Notes: generated by a model not told the origin, from the letters alone. A DNA stretch of 7,338 nt from JAUPTX01 sp964652835 (GCA_964652835.1 CAZZCB010000020.1:1-7338), one strand, 5' to 3'; shown: positions 1 to 5,258, counted from the stretch's first letter. A program made the numbers and translations.

Positions 1-969
1 ATGGAACTTAATCTTGAAGAATTAAAACAAAATCACAAAACAAGTTATCAAGCAGGAGAGCTTGAGCGTCTTTTGCGTGAAAAAGAAAATACAGAAAAAA
101 TGATAGAGGAAGATCCTTCGATGAAAGATATGATAGAAGAAGAATTAAAAAACATGGACGTTCAGATAGGTGGCCTACAGTCTCAGCTCGAAGCTATTGT
201 GAAGTCTGAAAAAGAAGAAGAAAAATTTCCAAATGAAATCATCTTGGAAGTTAGAGCCGGCGCCGGTGGCGACGAAGCATCTCTTTTTGCATATCAGCTT
301 GCGGAAATGTATAAAAGGTTTGCAGAAAAACAAGGCTGGAGTTTTAAAACAGAATACGAATCGATGAACGATTTAGGTGGTTACAAAGAAGCTTCTTTTG
401 AGATTAAAGGAAAAGATGTTTATAAAAAACTTCGATTTGAAACTGGAGTCCATAGAGTTCAAAGAATTCCCGCAACAGAAAAGCAGGGGAGAATACACAC
501 TTCAACAGCTTCTGTTGCTGTTCTTCCTTTGTATAAAAAAACAACTATCGTTTTAAACGAAGCAGATTTGGAATTTGAAACTTCGCGTTCTGGTGGGGCA
601 GGAGGACAAAACGTAAACAAAGTTGAAACAGCTGTGCGGGTTATACACAAGCCTACTGGTTTTGACGTGCGGTCAACTTCAGAAAGAAGTCAGCTTAAAA
701 ACAAAGAAAAAGCTTTGGACCTACTTCGCTCTCGCTTGCAACAAGCAAAAGATGATGAAGAAGCTAAAAAATATTCTGCAAACAGAGCATCTCAAATCGG
801 CACAGCCGACAGGTCAGAGAAAATCCGAACTTACAACTTCCCACAAGACCGTATGACTGATCACCGAATAAAAGAATCTTGGAGTAACTTGCCAGGAATA
901 ATGCTAGGGAATATAGATGACGTGATAGAAAGTTTTAGTGAAGAAAAGCTGGAGAGTTTGCCTGAATAA
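1..969 (+). CDS. prfA: Peptide chain release factor 1 (RF1)
   Basis: Class I release factor that recognises UAA and UAG stop codons in the ribosomal A site and triggers hydrolysis of peptidyl-tRNA. The codon-recognition tripeptide PAT is at residues 157-159, in the setting HRVQRIPATEKQGRIHTSTA. This is the RF1 form (PxT), not the SPF of RF2. The catalytic GGQ is at 201-203 in SGGAGGQNVNK. The N-terminal coiled-coil domain, about 80 residues before EVRAGAGGDEA, is roughly 25-30 residues shorter than in E. coli RF1, and the whole protein is 322 residues against about 360. The window opens exactly on the ATG, so an upstream in-frame start cannot be excluded. The stop is TAA at 967-969. I see no clear terminator directly after it; the next signal is the promoter of the RNA unit. 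Identity is very secure; only the start is uncertain. Confidence 0.96.
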   Translation: MELNLEELKQNHKTSYQAGELERLLREKENTEKMIEEDPSMKDMIEEELKNMDVQIGGLQSQLEAIVKSEKEEEKFPNEIILEVRAGAGGDEASLFAYQLAEMYKRFAEKQGWSFKTEYESMNDLGGYKEASFEIKGKDVYKKLRFETGVHRVQRIPATEKQGRIHTSTASVAVLPLYKKTTIVLNEADLEFETSRSGGAGGQNVNKVETAVRVIHKPTGFDVRSTSERSQLKNKEKALDLLRSRLQQAKDDEEAKKYSANRASQIGTADRSEKIRTYNFPQDRMTDHRIKESWSNLPGIMLGNIDDVIESFSEEKLESLPE

Positions 970-999
970 TCTGATTCTTGGTCAGTCAGTTTTCTCTTA

Positions 1000-1028
1000 T
1001 TGAAATTTAATAAAATTCCTGGTATAGT
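1000..1028 (+). promoter_or_regulatory. Sigma70-like promoter of the tRNA-Ile RNA unit
   Basis: A -35 box TTGAAA (1000-1005), a 17-base spacer and a -10 box TATAGT (1023-1028), with an extended -10 TG at 1020-1021. Transcription would start near 1035, about 20 bases before the first tRNA-like 5' end at 1057. This is a near-consensus, optimally spaced promoter and fits a strongly expressed stable RNA. Confidence 0.75.
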
Positions 1029-1044
1029 ATTTCTCGTTCCGTAT

Positions 1045-1066
1045 AAGGAGGAATATGCGCGTGTAG
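1045..1066 (+). other. Shine-Dalgarno-like AAGGAGG followed by a three-codon frame
   Basis: AAGGAGG (1045-1051) lies three bases before an ATG (1055-1057). That ATG opens a minimal frame, ATG CGC GTG TAG (Met-Arg-Val-stop), which runs into the first six bases and the acceptor strand of the outer tRNA-like RNA. None of the protein genes in this window has a comparably perfect Shine-Dalgarno. It may be coincidence within an RNA leader, or it may be a real ribosome-loading site on the precursor. The spacing of three bases is short for efficient initiation. Confidence 0.3.
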
Positions 1067-1180
1067 CTCAGCTGGTGGCGTGAGGTTTCTAATCGACTGA
1101 CTTCTTACAGAAGCGGTATACCTTTTGGATAATTTGTTTTTTAAAATTTGTTGGTTTTGTGCGCGTGTAGCTCAGCTGGT
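1056..1180. repeat. 21-bp direct repeat of the tRNA 5' part
   Basis: Positions 1056-1076 and 1160-1180 are identical over 21 bases, covering the acceptor 5' strand and most of the D-loop of tRNA-Ile. They lie 104 bases apart. Identity stops at 1077 versus 1181, where the inner copy continues with the D-stem strand AGAGC and the outer copy with GGCGTGAGG. A short second match, AATCGACTGA, recurs at 1091-1100 and 1186-1195. This indicates that the outer copy descends from, or converts with, the inner tRNA. Confidence 0.9.
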
Positions 1181-1270
1181 AGAGCAATCGACTGATACTC
1201 GGTAGGTCCCAGGTTCGACCCCTGGCACGCGCACAAAGCTTGTAAATAAAAACAAATTATCTCAAAAGGT
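1120..1270. repeat. Long bulged inverted repeat flanking tRNA-Ile
   Basis: Arm 1120-1141 pairs with 1248-1270 over 22 bp with a single bulged base (C1261 or T1262). Between this helix and the tRNA a further weaker helix is possible (1146-1151 with 1242-1247, two wobbles), then the extended acceptor stem (1153-1167 with 1226-1240). In total about 43 pairs lead almost continuously into the tRNA cloverleaf. Wobble pairs and a single bulge suggest an RNA structure rather than a fresh DNA inversion. Terminal repeats of a tiny mobile element carrying a tRNA are an alternative reading. Confidence 0.85.
1161..1233 (+). tRNA. tRNA-Ile (anticodon GAU)
   Basis: Complete 73-base cloverleaf. The acceptor GCGCGTG (1161-1167) pairs perfectly with CACGCGC (1226-1232), and the discriminator is A1233. 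The D arm is GCTC/GAGC around loop AGCTGGTA. The anticodon stem ATCGA (1187-1191) pairs with TCGGT (1199-1203) around loop CTGATAC, placing GAT at 1194-1196, which reads isoleucine AUC/AUU codons. The T arm CCAGG/CCTGG has loop TTCGACC. CCA is not encoded (ACAA follows), so a CCA-adding enzyme is required. The acceptor helix continues outward for 8 more pairs (1153-1160 with 1233-1240, two of them wobble), so the tRNA sits on the end of a long precursor hairpin. It is embedded in a larger tRNA-like RNA transcribed from the promoter at 1000-1028. Confidence 0.93.
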
Positions 1271-1336
1271 CTTGCGAAAGTGTCTATGCACTTTCTCACG
1301 CGGTAGGTCCCAGGTTCGACCCCTGGCACGCGCACA
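1200..1336. repeat. 36-bp direct repeat of the tRNA 3' part
   Basis: Positions 1200-1235 and 1301-1336 are identical over 36 bases, covering the end of the anticodon stem, the variable loop, the T arm, the acceptor 3' strand and the next three bases. The copies lie 101 bases apart. A tRNA 3'-end duplication of this kind is the usual scar of a tyrosine-recombinase integration (attL/attR). Here, however, a matching duplication of the 5' part lies on the other side, and the interval is too short to be an integrated element, so nested duplication is the better description. Confidence 0.9.
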
Positions 1337-1338
1337 GA

Positions 1339-1366
1339 AAAATCCCCGAAAGGGGATTTTGTGTTT
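1339..1366 (+). terminator. Rho-independent terminator of the RNA unit
   Basis: AAAATCCCC (1339-1347) and GGGGATTTT (1352-1360) form a 9-bp stem closed by a GAAA tetraloop. The T-rich tail continues through GTGTTTT. It begins two bases after the 36-bp repeat ends, so the outer tRNA-like 3' end is immediately followed by termination and the whole unit 1035-1366 is one transcript. Confidence 0.85.
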
Positions 1367-1391
1367 TATAAATTTTGATTTTAAAATGCGA

Positions 1392-1422
1392 AAAGCCGGG
1401 ATTCTGTACGAATCCCGGCTTT
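1392..1422 (-). terminator. Terminator of the M23 peptidase gene (possibly bidirectional)
   Basis: A perfect 12-bp stem pairs 1392-1403 with 1411-1422 around a 7-base loop. On the minus strand the stem starts within the TAA stop codon of the peptidase gene and is followed by TTTTCGCATTTT. On the plus strand it is followed by a weaker T run, so it could also back up the tRNA-unit terminator. The two units converge here. Confidence 0.8.
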
Positions 1423-3223
1423 AAGTTCTGCGTTGTTTTTGTGTCCACGAAGTCCAAGGTCTTGGAAAGTTCTTCACCTTTCGGTTAAAAACTTCTAGAT
1501 GAAGGTGCGGCGAACTAGGTTTTGCGCTACCCGTATGCCCAACTCTACCTATCAATTGTCCTTGTTTGACTTTTTGTCCAACTTTAACGTATATCACGTC
1601 AAGGTGGCCGTAGAACAAGTCTGCATTAGGGTCACGTATTGTAACTCTTTTACCAGACTTCTTACCCTTACCCCAACCTGACTTTATAACCTTACCGCTT
1701 GCCGAAGCGTAAACAGGTGTTCCTTTTGCCGCCATCATATCGACAGCGTAGGTCTTACCATCCCAGTGGTTATTCTCCCAGGTTGATCCTGGTACTGGGT
1801 TTTTGTAAAAACCTGAAGGAACTTTGGCTGTAGTCAGAGACGTACGAGTCTTACTTTTGGAAGGAGGTCTTCGAACACTCTTCTTTCGAGTTACGCTCGT
1901 AGGGCTTCTTCCAGTTGCGCGCGGTGTTCGGGTTACCCTTCTTTCGTTTACGGCAACCTTCACTCCGTTCATCTCAGTGTAACGACGCTCTTTCAATGCC
2001 TTATGTAGCACATTAAGAGTCTCGTCTACCGCTACGGAGAAATCCGTCTCAGCTCTGAGTTGTAATGGATCCACTGCGATATTCGCCCAAAAGTTGAACG
2101 ATTCGTCAGCTAACTCCGGTGCATAGTATTTACCGTAACTTACGATGTGGTGGGCCTGATAGCTCACTTTGTCGCAAAGCTGGGTATGTCCACTGCCTTC
2201 GTAGTTAAACTCCCGGATAGCGGGTCTCCCAGTGGAAAAGTCCACACTCTTCTTGCTAGCAAGCAGTGTGCTGACTATGGCGGCCAATAGTTGCTCCTTT
2301 TTCTCTCCATCCAGTTTGTCGCCGGCCTGAAGTCTCAGGTTCATGTCGTCGCTAGTCAGGCAGTCGTAAACCAACATCACAAGGTCTTCTCCTGCGACAG
2401 CATACTCACCGTAACTTACAGCGGTGATGTTGTCACTCTCGGCGACCTCTTGGTCTTCGTACTCCTCGGTCGAAGCATCATCCGTATCAGGATCTGGCGC
2501 GAAGCCTTCACCTTGATTAGTGGTGTCAACTCCGGCCGAATCTTCCGTCACTTCATATTCATCAGGAAGAACTTTGACCACCTCGACTCTCCCGGTGCCG
2601 TTACTGCAATCACTGCAGACGAAGAAGAACCAGCAAGCCCATACGATAAGCGCCCCAAGCAAGAATCCAGCTACTCCGCTCCAGAATCCGATCGAATGAC
2701 CTTTCTTGAAGGTTGTCTCGGCCCGGTTGTGGGCTTTGTCGATGGCTTCATAAAGGCTTTTGTTCTTGTCGGCCTTCATCTTTGCCTTGGCGTCGCGACT
2801 GATCTTCAGCTGTTCCTGTTCGTGCTTGTATCGACGCTCGGTAGCCTCGGTGTCTTCCGTCTTGGCGTCCTTATTAGGAGTCCCTCCCGAAGGATTTGCC
2901 AACGTCTGCTTTTCGGTCACTCCAGCTTTCTTTTCAGGTTGTGGAGCCGATGCATCTTTCGTGGCATCTCCAGTGGTTTCAGCCTTCGGGGCAGTTTGCG
3001 TTGCCGTTGCCGCTCCTTTGTCAGAAGCTTGGTCAGACGTACTGCCCGACGGTTTACTTTCGCCATGAGTGCCTCCACCTTCACAGGAAAAGGTCACTCG
3101 GTCATCCCCTTCGGGTCGATGGAGCGTTACTGACGCTCTACCCCTTGTGATGATATGAACCTCCGTTCCTTTTCGGGAGTTCTTATTCGCACCATCTTCG
3201 GGTCTCTTATTTTCGTTGGCCAT
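1421..3223 (-). CDS. Membrane-anchored M23 (LytM-type) peptidase-domain protein
   Basis: 600 residues with five parts. Residues 1-135 are hydrophilic and low in complexity (rich in Ala, Thr, Lys, Glu, Gly), predicted cytoplasmic. Residues 136-178 are charged and helical. One membrane segment is at about 179-202. An acidic stretch (220-263) is followed by an unrecognised region at about 265-428. A basic Arg/Lys/Ser/Thr linker spans about 428-466. The C-terminus (about 470-580) is a Zn-peptidase M23 domain: H486 and D495 in HWDGKTYAVDMMAAKGTPVYA, catalytic H540 in FYGHLDV, and H573/H575 in the HLHLEVF motif, with the usual KVGQKVKQGQLIG and GHTG loops. The catalytic set looks complete. The family cuts peptide cross-links in peptidoglycan, so cell-wall remodelling outside the membrane is likely; the exact substrate is unknown. 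With no signal peptide and a C-terminal domain outside, it is a type II membrane protein. Three cysteines (C197, C203, C206) cluster at the outer membrane edge. GC is higher than in neighbouring genes. No Shine-Dalgarno is seen before the ATG. Confidence 0.87.
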   Translation of the reverse strand: MANENKRPEDGANKNSRKGTEVHIITRGRASVTLHRPEGDDRVTFSCEGGGTHGESKPSGSTSDQASDKGAATATQTAPKAETTGDATKDASAPQPEKKAGVTEKQTLANPSGGTPNKDAKTEDTEATERRYKHEQEQLKISRDAKAKMKADKNKSLYEAIDKAHNRAETTFKKGHSIGFWSGVAGFLLGALIVWACWFFFVCSDCSNGTGRVEVVKVLPDEYEVTEDSAGVDTTNQGEGFAPDPDTDDASTEEYEDQEVAESDNITAVSYGEYAVAGEDLVMLVYDCLTSDDMNLRLQAGDKLDGEKKEQLLAAIVSTLLASKKSVDFSTGRPAIREFNYEGSGHTQLCDKVSYQAHHIVSYGKYYAPELADESFNFWANIAVDPLQLRAETDFSVAVDETLNVLHKALKERRYTEMNGVKVAVNERRVTRTPRATGRSPTSVTRKKSVRRPPSKSKTRTSLTTAKVPSGFYKNPVPGSTWENNHWDGKTYAVDMMAAKGTPVYASASGKVIKSGWGKGKKSGKRVTIRDPNADLFYGHLDVIYVKVGQKVKQGQLIGRVGHTGSAKPSSPHLHLEVFNRKVKNFPRPWTSWTQKQRRT

Positions 3224-3260
3224 TCTCTTGGGTGTTTGTTTGAGTTCGTTGTGAAAGAGC

Positions 3261-3281
3261 GTCTAGTCAAGAAGACTAAAC
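3261..3281 (-). promoter_or_regulatory. Leader hairpin upstream of the M23 gene
   Basis: On the minus strand GTTTAGTC and GACTAGAC form an 8-bp stem (one G-U pair) around a 5-base loop. It falls in the predicted leader, a few bases after the expected transcription start and about 38 bases before the ATG. It could stabilise the message or modulate translation, but no U run follows, so it is not a terminator. Confidence 0.4.
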
Positions 3282-3290
3282 TTCCAGCGC

Positions 3291-3319
3291 ACATTAACAT
3301 ATTTAAAGGAAAAAGTCAA
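3291..3319 (-). promoter_or_regulatory. Sigma70-like promoter for the M23 gene
   Basis: On the minus strand a -35 box TTGACT (3314-3319), a 17-base spacer and a -10 box TAATGT (3291-3296), with an extended -10 TG just upstream. The start would be near 3284, giving a leader of about 60 bases. Together with the strong terminator upstream, this makes the peptidase gene an independent unit rather than the second gene of an operon. Confidence 0.65.
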
Positions 3320-3336
3320 GCCCCGAAAGTACTTAT

Positions 3337-3371
3337 AAAAAAGAAAGAGCCGGGCCCATGGGCCCGGCTCT
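3337..3371 (-). terminator. Terminator with a 26-base perfect palindrome
   Basis: Positions 3346-3371 are a perfect 26-base palindrome, GC-rich at its centre around CCATGG. On the minus strand it is followed by TTTCTTTTTT (3336-3345), giving a strong rho-independent terminator for the membrane protein gene that ends at 3389. The helix has no unpaired loop on paper; in RNA the central few bases would open. Confidence 0.85.
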
Positions 3372-3388
3372 AGTAATGCTTTTTTGCT

Positions 3389-4057
3389 TCACGCCTCTTC
3401 GCATACCTCCTCCTCAAGTTCTACTATCCGTGAAGTGGTTTTAACTCGGAAAATCGGGTCGACCGGTTCTTTTTCTCCGAACATCATTTTTTCGAAGAAT
3501 GGTGTCATCCGATCCTTTAGGAAGTCTGCGCCCAAGTATGAGATGAGAACGATCACTCCGACCTTGATTAGTAGCTTTGTTGGGCTACCCAGATGTCCGA
3601 CCATGATTCCGACAATAACATAGGTTTTGCCGTTTACAAGGAGCTTTACAATAATGAGAGATACTTCTTGCCAAAGATTCTCGACTTTAAACCTGAGCCA
3701 TTTCCACTTAATTTGTGGAAGGTGTGACATCTTGGATTTAAAGTATTCTTCAATACGTTCCCAATAAATACAGGTGAGGGTGTTGAAGAAAGCTGCAACT
3801 GTGCGTATCTGGATAGACTCCGCTAGTGTCATTCCGTAGAAATACCCGAAAACAACTGTTTCCAAAGGAAAGAAAATGAAAAAAGAGAACACATTCAGTG
3901 CGACTATCTTAGCGATAGTTTTCCTCCAATTCTGTTCGTTCAACTGAAAAAACGCTTCCTGTAGAAGCGACCGATTTTGAAGCACGTTTGTCATTTGGTT
4001 TTGTATGTTTAGAGTGGAAGGAACTAAGGTTCGGGGAAAGTATATTCCCGCACTCAT
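3389..4057 (-). CDS. Integral membrane protein, weakly AlaE-like
   Basis: 222 residues. After a 45-residue polar N-terminus, hydrophobic segments lie at about 51-73, 84-98, 132-153 and 160-180, followed by a charged acidic tail. The stretch LETVVFGYFYGMTLAESIQI (65-84) and the following R85 recall the E-x-F-x-SGM-x-x-x-x-SL-x-SR signature of the L-alanine exporter AlaE, and the length after it (two more membrane segments ending in a basic helix) also fits. This is a recognition by eye of a short motif, so alanine export is a hypothesis, not an assignment. The protein is longer than AlaE (about 150 residues), with extra N- and C-terminal tails. The first ATG (4057) has no Shine-Dalgarno and lies just after a possible -10 box, so the mRNA may be nearly leaderless; M22 is an alternative start. 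The stop is TGA, showing that UGA is used as a stop here. Divergent from the ATP synthase operon. Confidence 0.75.
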   Translation of the reverse strand: MSAGIYFPRTLVPSTLNIQNQMTNVLQNRSLLQEAFFQLNEQNWRKTIAKIVALNVFSFFIFFPLETVVFGYFYGMTLAESIQIRTVAAFFNTLTCIYWERIEEYFKSKMSHLPQIKWKWLRFKVENLWQEVSLIIVKLLVNGKTYVIVGIMVGHLGSPTKLLIKVGVIVLISYLGADFLKDRMTPFFEKMMFGEKEPVDPIFRVKTTSRIVELEEEVCEEA

Positions 4058-4066
4058 TAAATGTAA

Positions 4067-4095
4067 ATAGTATTTTTTATTTTCAGGGGATTGTG
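4067..4095 (-). promoter_or_regulatory. Possible promoter for the membrane protein gene
   Basis: On the minus strand TACTAT (4067-4072) is a fair -10 box. The base block 17 positions upstream (4090-4095, CACAAT) is a poor -35 box. A start near 4060 would leave only a few leader bases before the ATG at 4057. It overlaps the ATP synthase promoter on the other strand, so the two could interfere. Weak evidence. Confidence 0.3.
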
Positions 4096-4102
4096 ATATA
4101 AT
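4074..4102 (+). promoter_or_regulatory. Extended -10 promoter of the ATP synthase operon
   Basis: A perfect -10 box TATAAT (4097-4102) preceded by TGA gives a full extended -10 element. The matching -35 position (4074-4079, TTTTTA) is poor, which extended -10 promoters tolerate. Transcription would start near 4109, leaving about 26 leader bases before the first gene. It is the only promoter I see for the operon in this window. Confidence 0.7.
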
Positions 4103-4134
4103 TCCCGAGGCTCTAAAGGGTCTTTTTTAAGTTT

Positions 4135-4449
4135 ATGGAAGACAAAGACATACAACCAAAGCAAATAAACAATGCTGATTACCACAAGGTAACCAACAAG
4201 CTTTTCTATAACTCACTTATAAATATCCCTCTTTTTGCAGTACCAGCTTTTACTGCGCTATTTTTAGGAAAATATTTTGATGCAAAATTTGGTACAGATA
4301 AAACCATAACTCTAATAGCTCTTTTTCTTGCTTTGGTTTTTTCTTGGTTTGTTGTGCTTCGAAAGAATGCAAAGCTGACAAAAGAATACAGAGATGTTAG
4401 AGAAAAGATGAAACAAGAAGAATTAAAAAACGAAGAAGCTAAAAATTAA
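4135..4449 (+). CDS. AtpZ/AtpI-type ATP synthase accessory membrane protein
   Basis: 104 residues, two membrane helices (about 27-45 and 57-76) joined by a short loop LGKYFDAKFGTD, then a charged coiled C-terminal tail. The pattern G-K-x-x-D-x-x-F-G in the loop is typical of the small protein encoded first in bacterial atp operons (the ATPase_gene1/AtpZ family, related in position to AtpI). These proteins assist assembly of the c-ring and have been linked to Mg2+/Ca2+ supply. First gene of the operon, 5 bases before atpB. No Shine-Dalgarno precedes the ATG (context AAGTTT ATG). Membership rests on the loop, size and position; choosing between the names atpI and atpZ is not possible here. Confidence 0.8.
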   Translation: MEDKDIQPKQINNADYHKVTNKLFYNSLINIPLFAVPAFTALFLGKYFDAKFGTDKTITLIALFLALVFSWFVVLRKNAKLTKEYRDVREKMKQEELKNEEAKN

Positions 4450-4454
4450 AATAT

Positions 4455-5258
4455 ATGAACGGAGAAATTTTTAGTTTTAAAAGAGATATTGCGGATATTG
4501 GTCCTTCGACCATTTTTGAGGTTTTGGGTTATCCGATAACCAACTCAACAATTTTTATATTTCTGATTCTGATCTTACTTTTAGCTTTTACTTTTTTTGC
4601 CTTTCGTAAAAAAAGTCTAGTTCCTGGAAAAGCCCAAGCGTTCTTTGAAATAGTTTACGAAGCGATACATAAACAGATAAGTACAATAACAGGGAACGAC
4701 TATCACACGAAAAGAGTTTTCCCGATTATCGCATCTATCTTTATCTTCGTTGGAGTTTCAAACTATTTAGGACTTCTGCCGGGACTTTCCAGTATTACTT
4801 GGGACGGGCAAGCGATCTTCCGAACAGCCACGGGGGACTTCAACACAACTTTCGGTCTCGCTCTCGGTGCCATCATCGTGCTACACATCATTTCAATAAA
4901 AGATTTCGGAATACTAGGTTACCTTAACAAATACATCCCAGTAAAACAGCTTAGGGAAGATGTGAAAAAAGGTGTCCTAAGTCCGATATATGTCTTTGTT
5001 ACTATACTGATCGCTTGTCTTGATATTGTCGGAGAGTTTGCTAAAGTTATTTCTGTCTCGCTCCGTCTTTTCGGAAACATGTATGCGGGAGATGTTCTTA
5101 CAACAATACTTATCGGAATATTCGCCTTCGTTCTGCCATCGTTTTGGGTGGCGTTCGGACTACTAGGATCTCTCATTCAAACTGTTGTTTTCGGATCACT
5201 GATAACCGTGTATTATATGCAGGCCGCTGGTCCGGAACCAGGGACACAGAAAAGTTAA
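4455..5258 (+). CDS. atpB: ATP synthase Fo subunit a
   Basis: 267 residues. Subunit a forms the ion half-channels beside the c-ring. The key arginine is R204 in SLRLFGNMYAGD, which interacts with the ion-site glutamate of the c subunit. The position equal to E. coli E219 is D213, a conservative change. Q242 in LIQTVVFGSLITVYYM fits the conserved glutamine of the last helix. Hydrophobic helices are at about 32-50, 88-108, 133-148, 176-196, 209-231 and 234-256. The loop between helices (110-132, 150-175) and the short polar N-terminus are normal for bacterial subunit a. The start has no Shine-Dalgarno (AAAATAT ATG). The gap of 52 bases to atpE is the longest in the operon and very AT-rich, with a small hairpin TCGC-TACG-GCGA at 5285-5296; it may set the high expression of the c subunit. 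Confidence 0.96.
   Translation: MNGEIFSFKRDIADIGPSTIFEVLGYPITNSTIFIFLILILLLAFTFFAFRKKSLVPGKAQAFFEIVYEAIHKQISTITGNDYHTKRVFPIIASIFIFVGVSNYLGLLPGLSSITWDGQAIFRTATGDFNTTFGLALGAIIVLHIISIKDFGILGYLNKYIPVKQLREDVKKGVLSPIYVFVTILIACLDIVGEFAKVISVSLRLFGNMYAGDVLTTILIGIFAFVLPSFWVAFGLLGSLIQTVVFGSLITVYYMQAAGPEPGTQKS

Larger units (their letters stand above)
1057..1334 (+). ncRNA. tRNA-like RNA (split tRNA-Ile copy) enclosing tRNA-Ile(GAU)
   Basis: The two ends are exact copies of the inner tRNA: 1057-1076 equals its first 20 bases and 1301-1334 equals its last 34. They form a 7-bp acceptor stem (1057-1063 with 1327-1333), a D-loop that keeps the conserved GG but has no proper D stem (1064-1077), and an intact T arm (1310-1326). 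Where the anticodon arm should be there is a four-way junction. Helix A pairs GCGTGAG 1078-1084 with CTCACGC 1295-1301. Helix B pairs GTTTCT 1085-1090 with AGAAGC 1109-1114. Helix C pairs 1120-1141 with 1248-1270. Hairpin D pairs GAAAGTG 1276-1282 with CACTTTC 1289-1295. A joins B and D without a gap, apart from C1295, which A and D could share; five bases separate B from C and C from D. The outline (acceptor, stemless D-loop, long helix, T arm) resembles the tRNA-like domain of tmRNA, but no tmRNA signature sequence is present. It could be an intron-containing tRNA, a novel structured RNA, or a decayed duplicate. The pairing is seen directly; function is unknown. Confidence 0.6.

Noticed and set aside
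1078..1301. Group I intron in the outer tRNA
   Set aside because: After subtracting the inner tRNA only about 150 bases remain, which is too few for a group I core, and I could not find P, Q, R or S-like conserved elements. A covariance search would settle it.
1078..1301. Hammerhead-type ribozyme around CGACTGA and GCGAAAG
   Set aside because: The conserved CTGANGA core is absent; only scattered partial matches occur.
1057..1334. tmRNA (ssrA)
   Set aside because: The outline is similar, but there is no G-U pair at the third acceptor position, no tag-peptide frame ending in Ala-Ala, and the ends are plainly tRNA-Ile copies.
1141..1335. A 64-codon minus-strand frame beginning MRVPGVEPGT
   Set aside because: This peptide is the familiar false translation of the antisense of tRNA T arms. 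The interval is RNA-coding on the other strand.
1200..1336. attL/attR scar of an integrated element
   Set aside because: The 36-bp repeat fits in sequence, but the copies are only 101 bases apart, no integrase is present, and the 5' part of the tRNA is duplicated as well. Nested duplication explains more.
2291..3133. A 280-codon open frame on the plus strand, opposite the M23 gene
   Set aside because: It lies wholly antisense to a gene with a clear domain and catalytic residues. Its translation has no recognisable motif, and no start signal precedes it. The higher GC of the peptidase gene explains the lack of stops.
3155..3373. A 72-codon plus-strand frame upstream of the M23 gene
   Set aside because: It spans the peptidase start, its promoter and the palindromic terminator on the other strand, and shows no protein-like features.
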